Assembly (NCBI RefSeq): GCF_014644455.1
Contig: NZ_BMKS01000006.1
Span: 124,001 to 188,000 of the forward strand
Source of the DNA: Caldovatus sediminis
GTDB taxonomy: Bacteria; Pseudomonadota; Alphaproteobacteria; Acetobacterales; Acetobacteraceae
Length of the DNA: 64,000 nt
Reading direction: 5' to 3'
A program made the position numbers and the translations under genes. The notes beneath the pieces were generated by a model, which did no database searches, had not been told where the DNA came from, and saw only the letters and a list, made by a program, of their open reading frames with translations. Within the stretch, counting starts at the first letter, position 1; each line of letters begins with the position of its first letter. This document shows positions 8,983 through 22,189 of this stretch, one piece after another.

Positions 8983-9504
8983 TTGGCAGCCGAACTCCCA
9001 CGCCATGAGGGACTCGAGGCGCGCATCGCCGAGATCGTCGCGCCGACCCTCGAACACATGGGCTACGAGCTCGTCCGCGTGCAGATCAGCGGCAAGGACC
9101 GGCCGACCGTGCAGATCATGGCCGACCGGGCCGACGGCCGGCCCTTCCGGGTCGAGGACTGCGAGGCGATCAGCCACGTTCTCGGCGCCGTGCTGGACGT
9201 GGCCGACCCGTTCAGCGGCGAGTGGACCCTCGAGGTCTCCTCGGCCGGGATTGACCGGCCGCTGACCCGGGCGAAGGACTGGGAGCGGTTCGCCGGCCAC
9301 GTCGCGACGGTCGAGCTCGCCGTGCCGGTCGAGGGGCGCCGCCGCTTCAAGGGCATCGTCCTCGGCGCCGACGCGGAGACCGCGCGGCTGCGGCTCGAGG
9401 ACGGGACGGAGGCCAGGCTGCCGCGGAGCAACATCCGCAAGGCGAAGCTGGTGCTGACGGACGAACTGATCGCCGCGACGGCGGCGGATGCGAAGAGGAA
9501 TTGA
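8983..9504 (+). CDS. rimP: ribosome maturation factor RimP
   Basis: Cytosolic protein needed for maturation of the 30S ribosomal subunit. The family core [22 protein letters not shown] opens the recognisable part, then the central [20 protein letters not shown] motif and a C-terminal SH3-like domain with [13 protein letters not shown] chose the TTG at 8983 (173 residues) because the frame upstream runs through the terminator-like hairpin and T-run and through the predicted promoter, and because this gives the usual short N-terminus. The ATG at 9005 is out of frame. No strong Shine-Dalgarno is visible, so the start stays uncertain. The stop is followed within 6 bases by nusA. Confidence 0.85.
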   Translation: MAAELPRHEGLEARIAEIVAPTLEHMGYELVRVQISGKDRPTVQIMADRADGRPFRVEDCEAISHVLGAVLDVADPFSGEWTLEVSSAGIDRPLTRAKDWERFAGHVATVELAVPVEGRRRFKGIVLGADAETARLRLEDGTEARLPRSNIRKAKLVLTDELIAATAADAKRN

Positions 9505-9509
9505 GGACC

Positions 9510-11102
<1,593 letters not shown>

Positions 11103-11848
11103 CACCGCCCCGGCCGGGATCCCCGCCCCGCCCGGCCCGCCGCCCGGGGAGGATGCGGACGAGGAGGAGCGCGGCCCGCTGCGGCGCTGCCTCGTCACGC
11201 GCGAGCGGCTGCCGAAGGAGGCGATGATCCGCTTCGTCCTGGCGCCGGACCGGACCGTGGTCCCCGACCTCGAGGGCCGGCTGCCGGGGCGGGGAATGTG
11301 GTTGAGCGCGCGGCGCGATGTGCTAGAACGCGCCAGCCTCCGCGGGGCCTTTGCCAGGGCCGCGCGCGGGCCCGTGCAGGTGCCCCCGGACCTTCGCGCA
11401 CGGATCGAGGCCGGCCTCAGGCGCCGGATCCGCGATCTCCTCGGCTTCGCGCGGCGCGCCGGGCAGGCGGTGTGCGGGTTCCAGAAGGCGCAGGAGTGGC
11501 TGAAGGAGGGGCGCGCCGCGCTGGTGGTCCAGGCGGCGGACGGCAGCCCGGCGGAGCGCCGGCGGCTCGTCGGGGGGCGCGAGATCGCGGTGGTGACGCC
11601 GCTGGACGCGGCCGAGCTCGGCGCCGCCTTCGGGCGCGACCGCGCGGTGCATGTCGCATTGGCGCCGGGGCGGCTGGCGCAGGCGGTCAAGGCGGAGGCC
11701 GGCAGGCTGGCCGGGATTGCGGCGGAGGGGATGCGGCAGCGGGGCGCATCCCTCGACGCGGAGAATGAGGGCGAGGCGGAGCGCCTCGCCGGCAGGACAG
11801 ACGAAGCGAGAAACTACGAAACGGGAACGGGTTCGGATCGGCGGACGG

Positions 11849-14632
11849 ATGAGCGACCATAACGAACAGGATTCGGGCAGGAGCCGGCTGAGCCTTCGGC
11901 CCGGCGGCGGCCGCCTGGAACTGGGCAAGACGGTAGACGCGGGCAGCGTGCGGCAGAGCTTCAGCCACGGCCGCAGCAAGGTGGTGCAGGTCGAGGTGCT
12001 GAAGAAGCGCGCCGTGACCCCGAGCGCCGGGCGCCCCGGCGCCGCCGCGCCCGGCGCGGCCGCGCCGCGGCCGGGCGGCGGCGCGGCCGCGCGCCCTGGC
12101 GGTGCCGGGCGCCCCGGCGCCGCCGCGCCCGGCGGGCGCCCGCTCACCCAGGCGGAACTCGCCACCCGCCAGCGCGTGCTGGAGGAGCAGCGCCGCCTCG
12201 AGGCGCAGCGCGAGCGCGAGGCGCGCGAGCGCCAGGCGCTGATGGTGCGCAGCGCGGCCGAGGAGGCAGCGCGCAAGGCCGAGGAGGAGCGCTGCCGCGC
12301 CGAGGAGGAGGCAGCGCGCAAGGCCGAGGAGGAGCGCCGCCGCGCCGAGGAGGAGGCGGCACGCAAGGCCGAGGAGGAGCGCCGCCGCGCCGAGGGCGAG
12401 GCGAAGGGCGCGCCCGCCGCTGCGCCGGAGGCCGCCGTCGCGCGCGCCCCCGCCGCCGATACCGCCGCCCGACCCGCCCCCGGCGCCGCCGCGCGTCCCG
12501 CCGGCATCGTGCCGCGGCGCCCGGCCGCGGCGGCCGGCGCGCCGGCGGGAGCCCCCCCCGGCGAGGTCGCGCCGCGCCTGACCCTGCGCGCCCGGGTTCC
12601 CGGCGAGGAGGAGGAGGAGGGCCCGCGCCGCCCGGCCGGCGGCATCCGCCGCCCCGGCGGCGCGCCCGGCGCCGCGACGCGCCGGCCCGCCCCGACCCCC
12701 GCCCGCAAGGGCGCGCTGCTGCCGGAGCGCCGGAGCACCGGCCGCATCGACGTCGCCGCCGCGGTGGAGGGCGAGGACGAGCGCATCCGCTCGATCGCCT
12801 CGCTCCGCCGCCAGCGCGAGCGCGAGCGGCGCCAGCAGGAGCTGGCGCGCCTGCGCTCCGGCCAGGAGCGGGTGGTGCGCGAGGTAGTGATCCCCGAGAC
12901 CATCACGGTGCAGGAGCTCGCCAACCGCATGGCCGCGCGCGGCGGCGAGGTGGTGAAGACGCTCTTCCGCATGGGCGTGATGGCGACGCTGACGCAGACC
13001 ATCGACGCCGACACGGCGGAGCTGGTCGTGACCGAGATGGGCCACAGGCCGAAGCGCGTCGCCGAGAGCGACGTCGAGCTGGGGCTCGAGGGCGCGCCGG
13101 ACACCGAGGCGGAGCTGCAGCCGCGGCCGCCGGTGGTGACGATCATGGGCCATGTGGACCACGGCAAGACCTCGCTGCTCGACGCGCTGCGCCAGACCGA
13201 CGTGGCGGCGCACGAGGCGGGCGGCATCACCCAGCACATCGGCGCCTACCAGATCGAGCTGCCCTCCGGCGGCAAGGTGACCTTCATCGACACGCCGGGC
13301 CACGAGGCCTTCACCGCCATGCGCGCGCGCGGCGCGAGCGTGACGGACATGGTCGTGCTGGTGGTCGCGGCGGACGACGGCGTGATGCCGCAGACGGTGG
13401 AGGCGATCCGCCATGCCCGCGCGGCGAACGTCCCGCTGATCGTCGCCATCAACAAGATCGACAAGCCGGGCGTGCGGCCCGACCGGGTGCGGCAGGAGCT
13501 GCTGCAGCACGAGGTCGTCGTCGAATCCCTGGGCGGCGAGACGCAGGAGGTCGAGGTCTCCGCGACGCAGAGGATCAACCTCGACAAGCTGCTCGAGGCG
13601 ATCCTGCTGCAGGCCGAGATCCTGGACCTCAGGGCGAACCCGAACCGCCCGGCCGAGGGCACGGTGATCGAGAGCAAGCTCGACCGCGGCCGCGGCCCGG
13701 TCGCGACGGTGCTGGTGCAGCGCGGCACGCTGCGCCAGGGCGACATCGTCGTGGCCGGCACCGAGTGGGGCCGGGTGCGGGCGATGCTCGACGACCGCGG
13801 ACGCCAGATCAAGGAAGCGCCGCCCTCGCTGCCGGTCGAGATCCTCGGCCTCTCCGGCGTGCCGGCCGCGGGCGAGCACTGCATCGTGGTGCCGGACGAG
13901 GCGCGGGCGCGCGAGATCAGCGAATACCGCCAGCGCCGGGCGCGCGAGAAGGCGGCGCTCGCCGCCGGCGCGGGCCGCGGCACGCTCAACGAGATGCTCG
14001 CCCGCATCCAGGCCGGGGAGCAGAAGGAGGTCGCGGTCGTCGTCAAGGCCGACGTGCAGGGCTCGGTCGAGGCGATCGTCGCGACCCTCGGCAAGCTCGG
14101 CAACGAGGAGGTGAAGGTCCGCGTGCTGCACGGCGCGGTGGGCCAGATCACCGAGTCCGACGTCCAGCTCGCCAAGGCCTCGAACGCGGTGATCGTCGCC
14201 TTCAATGTGCGCGCCACCGCGCAGGCGCGGGAGCTGGCGCAGCGCGAGGGCGTGGAGATCCGCTACTACTCGATCATCTACGAGGTGGCGGACGACATCG
14301 AGAAGCTGGTCAAGGGGCGGCTCGCGCCGGTGCAGCGCGAGAAGTTCCTCGGCTACGCGCAGGTCCTGCAGGTCTTCGACGTCAAGAAGGTCGGCAAGGT
14401 GGCCGGCTGCCGCGTGACGGAGGGCGTGGTCCGGCGCGGCGCCGGCGTGCGCCTGCTGCGCGACGGCGTGGTGATCCACCAGGGCGAGCTCTCGACGCTG
14501 CGGCGCTTCAAGGACGACGTCCGCGAGGTGCAGAACGGCTACGAGTGCGGCATGAGCTTCGCCAACTACGACGACATCAAGGTCGGCGACGTGATCGAGT
14601 GCTACGAGACGGAGACGGTGGCGGCGGCCTGA
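11849..14632 (+). CDS. infB: translation initiation factor IF-2
   Basis: GTPase that brings initiator fMet-tRNA to the 30S subunit and promotes subunit joining. The 927 residues contain a long low-complexity N-terminal region rich in Ala, Pro, Gly and charged residues (about 1-330), an IF2_N segment (about 345-400), and the G domain with GHVDHGKT (from residue 434), DTPGHEAF and NKIDKPG. Domains II to IV follow, ending in the initiator tRNA-binding C2 domain ([19 protein letters not shown]). The ATG at 11849 lies inside the end of the YlxR gene, an overlap that suggests coupled translation. Confidence 0.97.
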   Translation: MSDHNEQDSGRSRLSLRPGGGRLELGKTVDAGSVRQSFSHGRSKVVQVEVLKKRAVTPSAGRPGAAAPGAAAPRPGGGAAARPGGAGRPGAAAPGGRPLTQAELATRQRVLEEQRRLEAQREREARERQALMVRSAAEEAARKAEEERCRAEEEAARKAEEERRRAEEEAARKAEEERRRAEGEAKGAPAAAPEAAVARAPAADTAARPAPGAAARPAGIVPRRPAAAAGAPAGAPPGEVAPRLTLRARVPGEEEEEGPRRPAGGIRRPGGAPGAATRRPAPTPARKGALLPERRSTGRIDVAAAVEGEDERIRSIASLRRQRERERRQQELARLRSGQERVVREVVIPETITVQELANRMAARGGEVVKTLFRMGVMATLTQTIDADTAELVVTEMGHRPKRVAESDVELGLEGAPDTEAELQPRPPVVTIMGHVDHGKTSLLDALRQTDVAAHEAGGITQHIGAYQIELPSGGKVTFIDTPGHEAFTAMRARGASVTDMVVLVVAADDGVMPQTVEAIRHARAANVPLIVAINKIDKPGVRPDRVRQELLQHEVVVESLGGETQEVEVSATQRINLDKLLEAILLQAEILDLRANPNRPAEGTVIESKLDRGRGPVATVLVQRGTLRQGDIVVAGTEWGRVRAMLDDRGRQIKEAPPSLPVEILGLSGVPAAGEHCIVVPDEARAREISEYRQRRAREKAALAAGAGRGTLNEMLARIQAGEQKEVAVVVKADVQGSVEAIVATLGKLGNEEVKVRVLHGAVGQITESDVQLAKASNAVIVAFNVRATAQARELAQREGVEIRYYSIIYEVADDIEKLVKGRLAPVQREKFLGYAQVLQVFDVKKVGKVAGCRVTEGVVRRGAGVRLLRDGVVIHQGELSTLRRFKDDVREVQNGYECGMSFANYDDIKVGDVIECYETETVAAA
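12257..12388 (+). repeat. three tandem copies of a 45-base unit inside infB
   Basis: Copies at 12257-12298 (42 bases, one codon short), 12299-12343 and 12344-12388 encode a charged unit of the type [15 protein letters not shown]. The copies are nearly identical at DNA level, unlike the flanking coding sequence, so they look like recent slippage or recombination copies. They should form an extended charged helix in the IF-2 linker. Confidence 0.9.
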
Positions 14633-14715
14633 TCGCCGGCGCCACCCTCCGGGTTCCGGGTCCGGGGCGCGGCGCCGACGCGGCGCTGCGCCCTTCGCTT
14701 CGCAGGACGACGACG

Positions 14716-15162
14716 ATGGCCAGGAAGCACGCCGCGCCGCAGCGGGACGGCGGCGAGCGCCGCGAAGGCCCCTCCCAGCGCCAGCTCCGCGTGGCGGAGG
14801 AGGTGCGCCACGCGCTCTCCGCCGCCTTCGCGCGCGAGGAATTCCGCGACCCCGACCTGCAGGGGCTGCAGGTGACGGTGACGGAGGTGCGGGCCTCGCC
14901 CGACCTCCGGCACATGACCGCCTTCGTCTCCGGCCTCGGCAGGGAGCTGACGGCGGCGCAGCTCGCCGGGCTGAGGCGCGCCGCGCCCCTGCTGCGCACG
15001 CGGGTGGCGCGCGCGGTGCGGCTGAAATTCGCGCCCGAGCTGCACTTCCAGCACGACACCGCGCTCGAGCGCGCGATGCGGATCGAGGCGCTGATGCGCC
15101 GGCCGGAGGTGGCGCGCGACCTCGCGCCCCGCGGCGAGGGGGAGGGCGAGGAAGGCGCATGA
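14716..15162 (+). CDS. rbfA: ribosome-binding factor A
   Basis: Cytosolic 30S maturation factor with a KH-like fold. The 148 residues include the N-terminal RQLRVAEEVRHALSAAFARE, the central VTEVRASPDLRHMTAFVS and the LKFAPELHFQHDTALERAMRIEAL segment typical of the family. A glutamate- and glycine-rich tail ends the protein. It follows infB by 83 bases and its stop overlaps the next start (ATGA). Confidence 0.93.
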   Translation: MARKHAAPQRDGGERREGPSQRQLRVAEEVRHALSAAFAREEFRDPDLQGLQVTVTEVRASPDLRHMTAFVSGLGRELTAAQLAGLRRAAPLLRTRVARAVRLKFAPELHFQHDTALERAMRIEALMRRPEVARDLAPRGEGEGEEGA

Positions 15163-15575
15163 CCGCCCCCGCGCCGCCGCGGGACGGCCCGCCGGCCGAC
15201 CGCCAGCCGATGATCCGCGTCATCGCCATGCCGGCCGACACCAACCCCTCGGGCGACATCTTCGGCGGCTGGCTGATGGCGCAGATGGACCTCGCCGGCG
15301 GCAGCGCCGCGCAGCGCCGCGCCCGCGGCCGCGTCGCCACGGTCGGCGTCGAGGCGATGAGCTTCCTCGCCCCGGTGCGCGTCGGCGACGAGGTCAGCAT
15401 CTACACCGAGGTGCTCGGCGTCGGCCGCAGCTCGCTCCGCATCCGCGTCGAGGCCTGGCGGCGCCACCTCGACGAGAACCGCCGCGTCACCGAGGCGGTC
15501 TTCACCTTCGTCGCGCTGGACGCCGAGGGGCGCCCGCGCCCCGTGGACCAGGCCGAACACCGGACCGAGAGATGA
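15159..15575 (+). CDS. hotdog-fold acyl-CoA thioesterase (YciA-like)
   Basis: A 138-residue hotdog-fold thioesterase that hydrolyses acyl-CoA. Family features are the MPADTNPSGDIFGGWLMAQMD segment (about residues 24-44), with the catalytic Asp and helix, and FLAPVRVGDEVSIYTEV. It sits between rbfA and truB with ATGA overlaps on both sides, so it is translated as part of the translation operon although its function is metabolic. The natural acyl chain cannot be told from sequence. Confidence 0.9.
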   Translation: MTAPAPPRDGPPADRQPMIRVIAMPADTNPSGDIFGGWLMAQMDLAGGSAAQRRARGRVATVGVEAMSFLAPVRVGDEVSIYTEVLGVGRSSLRIRVEAWRRHLDENRRVTEAVFTFVALDAEGRPRPVDQAEHRTER

Positions 15576-16561
15576 ACGAGACTGCGCAGCGCCACCGCCG
15601 GGCCCAGCGCCGGCGGCGCGGCCGGCCGCTCGACGGCTGGCTGATCGTGGACAAGCCCGCCGGCATCGGCTCGACCGATGTGGTGAACATCGTCCGGCGC
15701 GCCTTCCAGGCGCAGAAGGCCGGGCATGGCGGCACGCTCGACCCGCTCGCGACCGGCGTGCTGCCGGTCGCCTTCGGCGCCGCGACCAAGACCGTCCCCT
15801 ACGTCGTGGACGGCACCAAGGTCTATCGCTTCACGCTCCGCTTCGGCGAGGCGCGCGACACCGACGACGCCGACGGCCGGGTGATCGAGACCTCGCCCGT
15901 CCGCCCGAGCGACGAGGCGATCCGCGCCGCGCTGCCCGCCTTCGTCGGCGACATCCTGCAGGTCCCGCCGGTCTTCTCCGCCGTGAAGGTCGGAGGCGAG
16001 CGCGCCTACGACCTCGCGCGCGAGGGCCAGGCGGTGGCGCTCGCCCCGCGCCCCGCGCGGGTGGACCGCTTCGAGCTGATCGGGCGGCCCGATCCCGACA
16101 CCGCCGTCTTCCTCGTCGAGAGCGGGAAGGGGGTGTACATGCGCTCGCTCGCCCGCGACCTCGCCCGCGCCCTCGGCACGGTCGGCCACATCGCGGCGCT
16201 GCGGCGCCTGCGCGTCGGGCCCTTCCGCGAGGAGCACGCGATCCCCCTGGACAGGATCGCCGGTTCCGGCGATACCCCGCCCCCTTCCCCGGACCTCCTG
16301 CTGCCCGTGGAGACCGCGCTGGCCGACATCCCGGCGCTGGCCCTCACCGCGGCGGAGGCCGCCCGCCTCTCGCACGGCCAGGCGATCTCCCTGGTCGAGC
16401 TGATGGGCCGGGTTCCGCGCGAGGCCGACCCCTCCGGGGGCCTGGTGCGAGCGATGGCGGGGGGGCGCCTGATCGGTCTCTGCCGGCTCGAGGACGGCCT
16501 GCTCAAGCCGGAGCGGTGGCTGACCGGGGGCGAGGACATGGCAGCGCCGGGCGCCGCCTGA
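15572..16561 (+). CDS. truB: tRNA pseudouridine(55) synthase
   Basis: Makes pseudouridine 55 in the T-loop of most tRNAs. The 329 residues begin with a basic stretch, then GWLIVDKPAGIGSTDVVN and GHGGTLDPLATGVLPV, where Asp57 is the catalytic residue. VPPVFSAVKVGGERAYDLAR and SGKGVYMRSLARDLARALG are further TruB motifs, and a C-terminal PUA-like part follows. The start overlaps the previous stop (ATGA). rpsO follows after 30 bases. Confidence 0.95.
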   Translation: MNETAQRHRRAQRRRRGRPLDGWLIVDKPAGIGSTDVVNIVRRAFQAQKAGHGGTLDPLATGVLPVAFGAATKTVPYVVDGTKVYRFTLRFGEARDTDDADGRVIETSPVRPSDEAIRAALPAFVGDILQVPPVFSAVKVGGERAYDLAREGQAVALAPRPARVDRFELIGRPDPDTAVFLVESGKGVYMRSLARDLARALGTVGHIAALRRLRVGPFREEHAIPLDRIAGSGDTPPPSPDLLLPVETALADIPALALTAAEAARLSHGQAISLVELMGRVPREADPSGGLVRAMAGGRLIGLCRLEDGLLKPERWLTGGEDMAAPGAA

Positions 16562-16591
16562 CGGCCCGGCCGGACGACGGAGAGCAGACCG

Positions 16592-16861
16592 ATGTCGATC
16601 ACCGCGGAGCGCCGCACGGCGCTCATCAACGAGTATGCGACGAAGCCGGGCGACACCGGCTCGCCCGAGGTGCAGGTGGCGATCCTCTCGGAGCGGATCA
16701 GCAACCTGACCGAGCACCTCAAGACCCATCCCAAGGATTTCCACAGCCGGCGCGGCCTGCTGATGATGGTCGGCCATCGCCGCGCGCTGCTCGACTACCT
16801 CAGGCGCAAGGACCAGGCGCGCTACGAGAGCCTGATCGGCCGGCTCGGCCTGCGCCGCTGA
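16592..16861 (+). CDS. rpsO: 30S ribosomal protein S15
   Basis: A primary 16S rRNA-binding protein of the small subunit, 89 residues, with the expected [24 protein letters not shown] and [19 protein letters not shown] segments. An AGAGC-type ribosome-binding site precedes the ATG. In most proteobacteria pnp follows directly; here a reversed gene and a long gap lie between. Confidence 0.97.
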   Translation: MSITAERRTALINEYATKPGDTGSPEVQVAILSERISNLTEHLKTHPKDFHSRRGLLMMVGHRRALLDYLRRKDQARYESLIGRLGLRR

Positions 16862-16975
16862 GGCGGCGGCGACGCCCGGCTTCCTCCCGGCCGCGCCGCC
16901 GATCCTCCGGATGGTCCGACCCGCCTGCGCGCCGGCGCGAGGGGCGGCGGCGGGAACGCCGGCGCCGCAATCCCC

Positions 16976-17491
16976 TCATCCGCGGCTCCGCCGGATCCGG
17001 CGACGCTCCGGTCCGCGCTGCACGCGCGGCGGCCCGGTCGGGCCGGTCGGGGCGCCCATGGTCGGCGCATCCCAGCAGTAGCTGCGCACGCGGGCGCCGC
17101 CAGGGGCGCTCCCCGGCGCGGCGCCTTCTTCGCCCGCGCCGCGCCATTCGATCGCCCGCGTCTCGAGGTCCACCGCGCCGCAGGCCTCGAGCACCTCCGT
17201 GGCGCGCTGGCGGTCACCCTCCTGGATCTCGGTCGAGAGGACCGCGCCGCCCCGGCGCAGGCCCTCGCCGATCAGCGCCCGCTCCTCGGGCGAGAGGCGC
17301 TCGGCCTCCGGCCGCCAGATCCGCGCGAGCCATTCGAGGAGTCCGTCCTCCCCCTCGTCCCTGGCGCCGCCCGGCGCCGCATGGACCTGCACCCGGGCGC
17401 GTTCGAGGCCGAGCTGCCGGGCGAGCGCGTCGGCCGCCTGCCTGGCGGCGGCCTCGCTGTCGTAGAAGGCGGCGATCGTCATCCGGGCCAT
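16976..17491 (-). CDS. hypothetical protein, resembles YflT-type general stress proteins
   Basis: A 171-residue protein of uncertain function. The first 110 residues (starting MTIAAFYDSEAAARQAADAL) show the alternating strand/helix pattern of small stress proteins that begin with a ferredoxin-like half, as in YflT/general stress protein 17M. The acidic middle contains LSPEERALIGEGLRRGGAVLS, and the tail is disordered and rich in Gly, Pro and Arg. The ATG at 17491 has a good GGAGGGG Shine-Dalgarno; a second ATG at 17482 is also in frame. It lies tail to tail with rpsO and splits the usual rpsO-pnp pair. Confidence 0.6.
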   Translation of the reverse strand: MARMTIAAFYDSEAAARQAADALARQLGLERARVQVHAAPGGARDEGEDGLLEWLARIWRPEAERLSPEERALIGEGLRRGGAVLSTEIQEGDRQRATEVLEACGAVDLETRAIEWRGAGEEGAAPGSAPGGARVRSYCWDAPTMGAPTGPTGPPRVQRGPERRRIRRSRG

Positions 17492-18097
17492 GCTGCGTGT
17501 CCCCTCCGCCGGGCAGGGCTGCGCGGCGGGCCCGGCTGCCGGGCGCCGCGCCCCGGCCAACGTGCCGCCGGCCCGATCGTTGCCCGCCCTCCGGCGCGAG
17601 GGCGGAGCCGCGCGGGCGCCGCCGGACCGGGACGAGATTTTCATGGCATTCCGGAGCGCGTCGGGCCATATAGCCCTCGGCCCGCCCCCGGCCTGCGGGG
17701 GCCAGGCTGACCGCCGCGCACGCGGCGGGCTGACCGGTGCAGAGAGCCGCGCATCACCGAGACGGGTCGGGGCGACACCATCGTCCCGAGCGGATCGCGG
17801 CGGCGTTTCCGGCCACATGGTCAGGGGCGACCCTTGCCCGTCGCCCCGCCGCGGATCCACCTCCCCGCGGCCACCATGCCGCCCGAGACGCCGACCATCC
17901 ACCCGCGACGAGGAAATGGCGGCGGTCTGACTGGCATCCCACCGCGTCGCACCCGGGTTCGGCGCCCGCCACCACGCGATCTCGCGCGGCGGCCGGGCCC
18001 GCCGGGCCTGCCACCCTCGGCGCCGCGCCTCGGGCCCGGCGCCGGAACGGGCCCCCCGCGCAAAGGCGCGTTCGGGGGCCGCATGAGGACGACGCAC
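17492..18097 (+). other. 606-base region between the stress gene and pnp
   Basis: Non-coding as far as I can see; it should hold promoters for both flanking divergent genes. A perfect 8-base-pair hairpin (CCGCCCTC / GAGGGCGG, 6-base loop) lies at 17584-17605. A TATAGC hexamer near 17669-17674 could be a -10, but the matching -35 is weak. The pnp-proximal end carries a separate hairpin. Confidence 0.4.
18050..18080 (+). promoter_or_regulatory. hairpin just upstream of pnp
   Basis: GGCCCCC (18050-18056) pairs perfectly with GGGGGCC (18074-18080), and an inner GCGC/GCGC (18058-18061, 18066-18069) closes a 4-base AAAG loop. The structure ends 17 bases before the preferred pnp start. A leader hairpin in this place recalls the RNase III-cleaved stem-loop of E. 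coli pnp used for autoregulation; similarity of role is inference. Confidence 0.45.
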
Positions 18098-20305
<2,208 letters not shown>

Positions 20306-20356
20306 CGGCGGCGCGGGCGGCGACGGGCGGACGGGCCGCCGCGGCCGGCCCCGGCA

Positions 20357-20375
20357 GGGCGGGCCCGGCCCGCCC
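20357..20375 (+). terminator. strong hairpin downstream of pnp
   Basis: A perfect 8-base-pair all-GC stem (GGGCGGGC / GCCCGCCC) with a 3-base loop lies 52 bases after the pnp stop. No T-run follows. It may end the pnp transcript or protect its 3' end. Confidence 0.45.
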
Positions 20376-20460
20376 GCGGCGGGCGCGTCCCCCGGCCGGG
20401 ACTCCCGCGCGGGCGTGGACTGCGCCATATCATCCACGGTTCCATGCAGGGTAGCGCAGC

Positions 20461-21861
20461 GTGAAGGCGATCAACCCGATCCGAATGGGGGGCGTCGAGG
20501 TGCTGCCGCTCATCGAGGGCGGCAAGGGCATTTCCGTCTCCAACGGCGCCTCCGCCGGCGCTTGGGCCTGCGAAGGCGGCGTCGGCACCTTCTCCGCGGT
20601 CAACGCCGACTTCTTCGACGAGAACGGCGAGCGCGCGCCGCAGGTCTACCACGGCCGGACGCGGCGCGAGCGGCATGAGGAGCTGGTCGCCTACGGCGTC
20701 GCCGGCGGCATCGCCCAGGCGCGCGTGGCGCACGAGCGCCGCAACGGCCAGGGCCGCATCCACGCCAACATCCTCTGGGAGATGGGCGGGGCGGAGCGGG
20801 TGATCCGCGGCGTGCTGGAGGGGGCGAAGGGCCTGATCCACGGCATCACCTGCGGCGCCGGGATGCCCTACCGCCTGGCCGAGATCGCGCGCGACTTCGG
20901 CGTCTTCTACTACCCGATCGTCTCCTCCGCCCGCGCCTTCAACGCCCTGTGGAAGCGGAGCTACCACAAGGCGCGGGAGTGGCTGGGCGGCGTGGTGTAC
21001 GAGGACCCGTGGCTCGCCGGCGGGCACAACGGCCTCTCCAACTCCGAGGACCCGCAGCAGCCGGAGCCGCCCTATCCGCGCGTGCTCAGGCTGCGCCAGC
21101 AGATGCGCGAGTTCGGCCTCGACGACACGCCGATCATCATGGCCGGCGGCGTCTGGTGGCTGGAGGAGTGGGAGGACTGGATCGACAACAAGGAGCTCGG
21201 CCCGATCGCCTTCCAGTTCGGCACCCGGCCGCTGCTGACGAAGGAGAGCCCGATCTCCGACGCCTGGAAGCAGCGGCTGCTGACGCTGAAGGAGGGCGAC
21301 GTGCTGCTGCAGCGCTTCTCGCCCACCGGCTTCTACAGCTCCGCCGTGCGCAACGAGTTCATCCGCGAGCTCGAGGCGCGCAACGAGCGCCAGGTCGCCT
21401 ACACCGCCGAGCCGGTCGGCGAGCACACGGTGGAGTACGGCGTCGGGCCGCGCAAGCGCCCGGTCTGGCTGACGCCGCGGGACTACGGCCGCGCCCGCCA
21501 GTGGGAGGCCGAAGGCCACACCGAGGCGATGCGCACGCCGGACAACACGCTGGTCTTCGTCACCCCCGAGAAGCAGCAGGAGATCCTGCAGGACCAGGTG
21601 GAGTGCATGGGCTGCCTTTCGAGCTGCCGCTTCTCCAACTGGTCGCAGCACGAGCCCGACTACTCGACCGGCAAGAAGGCGGACCCGCGCAGCTTCTGCA
21701 TCCAGAAGACGCTGCAGGACATCGCGCACAACGGCTCGGTCGAGCGGAACCTGATGTTCGCAGGACACAACGCCTTCCGCTTCGCCTCCGACCCGTTCTA
21801 TTCGAACGGATTCATCCCGACGGTGAAGCAGCTCGTCCAGCGCATCCTGACGGGGCGCTGA
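20461..21861 (+). CDS. nitronate monooxygenase family protein with C-terminal cysteine cluster
   Basis: A 466-residue TIM-barrel flavoprotein of the 2-nitropropane dioxygenase/nitronate monooxygenase type. HGITCGAGMPYRLAEIA, TPIIMAGGVWW and the GPIAFQFGTRPLLT segment match the FMN-binding barrel of the family. Members oxidise nitronates or act as FMN-dependent dehydrogenases. It differs from classical enzymes of about 320-350 residues by an added C-terminal part holding Cys382-x2-Cys385-x3-Cys389 and Cys413. That arrangement could hold an iron-sulfur cluster or zinc. The start is a GTG. The gene stands alone. Confidence 0.75.
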   Translation: MKAINPIRMGGVEVLPLIEGGKGISVSNGASAGAWACEGGVGTFSAVNADFFDENGERAPQVYHGRTRRERHEELVAYGVAGGIAQARVAHERRNGQGRIHANILWEMGGAERVIRGVLEGAKGLIHGITCGAGMPYRLAEIARDFGVFYYPIVSSARAFNALWKRSYHKAREWLGGVVYEDPWLAGGHNGLSNSEDPQQPEPPYPRVLRLRQQMREFGLDDTPIIMAGGVWWLEEWEDWIDNKELGPIAFQFGTRPLLTKESPISDAWKQRLLTLKEGDVLLQRFSPTGFYSSAVRNEFIRELEARNERQVAYTAEPVGEHTVEYGVGPRKRPVWLTPRDYGRARQWEAEGHTEAMRTPDNTLVFVTPEKQQEILQDQVECMGCLSSCRFSNWSQHEPDYSTGKKADPRSFCIQKTLQDIAHNGSVERNLMFAGHNAFRFASDPFYSNGFIPTVKQLVQRILTGR

Positions 21862-22189
21862 GGTCCGCGCGTCCGGCGGCAAGGCGGTCCCCGCGAAGCG
21901 GACGGCGCCGGCATCGCGCGCGTCGGCCTGCGCGAGCGGACGCGACGGCGGCACACCAGGATAGTGGCGTGCGCGCCACAGTGCGACGCGAAAGACACTT
22001 GTCCCTTGCGGAATCGCTTCGGTCTTGCTTTACATCGAAGCTTCCGATAGCGGTGGAAGGAGCAAAGACGCTCAGAGATCCGCCTGAACGTCGGGGTAGG
22101 CCTGGCGGGGCGCCGTGGGGACGGCGTTGCGGCCGCAGGGGGGCAGGCCTCGGGGATTCGGCGGTCCCAGCCCGACGGAGATCGCGCGG
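21862..22189 (+). other. 328-base gap before the lytic transglycosylase gene
   Basis: No gene seen. Around 22005-22050 the sequence is less GC-rich and carries promoter-like hexamers (TTGCGG near 22008 and a TTTACAT stretch near 22028), so the promoter of the transglycosylase gene is probably here, but no single pair is convincing. Confidence 0.3.

Noticed and set aside
2221-9300. Minus-strand open frame of 2359 codons across pgi, cydAB, the lactonase, metK and trmB
   Set aside because: It is the reflection of genuine plus-strand genes in GC-rich DNA; its translation is low-complexity Arg/Ala/His/Asp without domains, while the plus strand carries clear family motifs throughout.
12257-12388. 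CRISPR-like or mobile repeat
   Set aside because: The units are in-frame coding repeats within infB, have no spacers and match the protein's charged linker.
11687-15400. Minus-strand frame of 1237 codons opposite infB and rbfA
   Set aside because: Same shadow effect; infB and rbfA are certain on the plus strand and the minus translation has no recognisable domain.
17490-17930. Plus-strand frame upstream of pnp
   Set aside because: Low-complexity Arg/Ala/Pro translation with no motif; overlaps the likely promoter region of the divergent stress gene.
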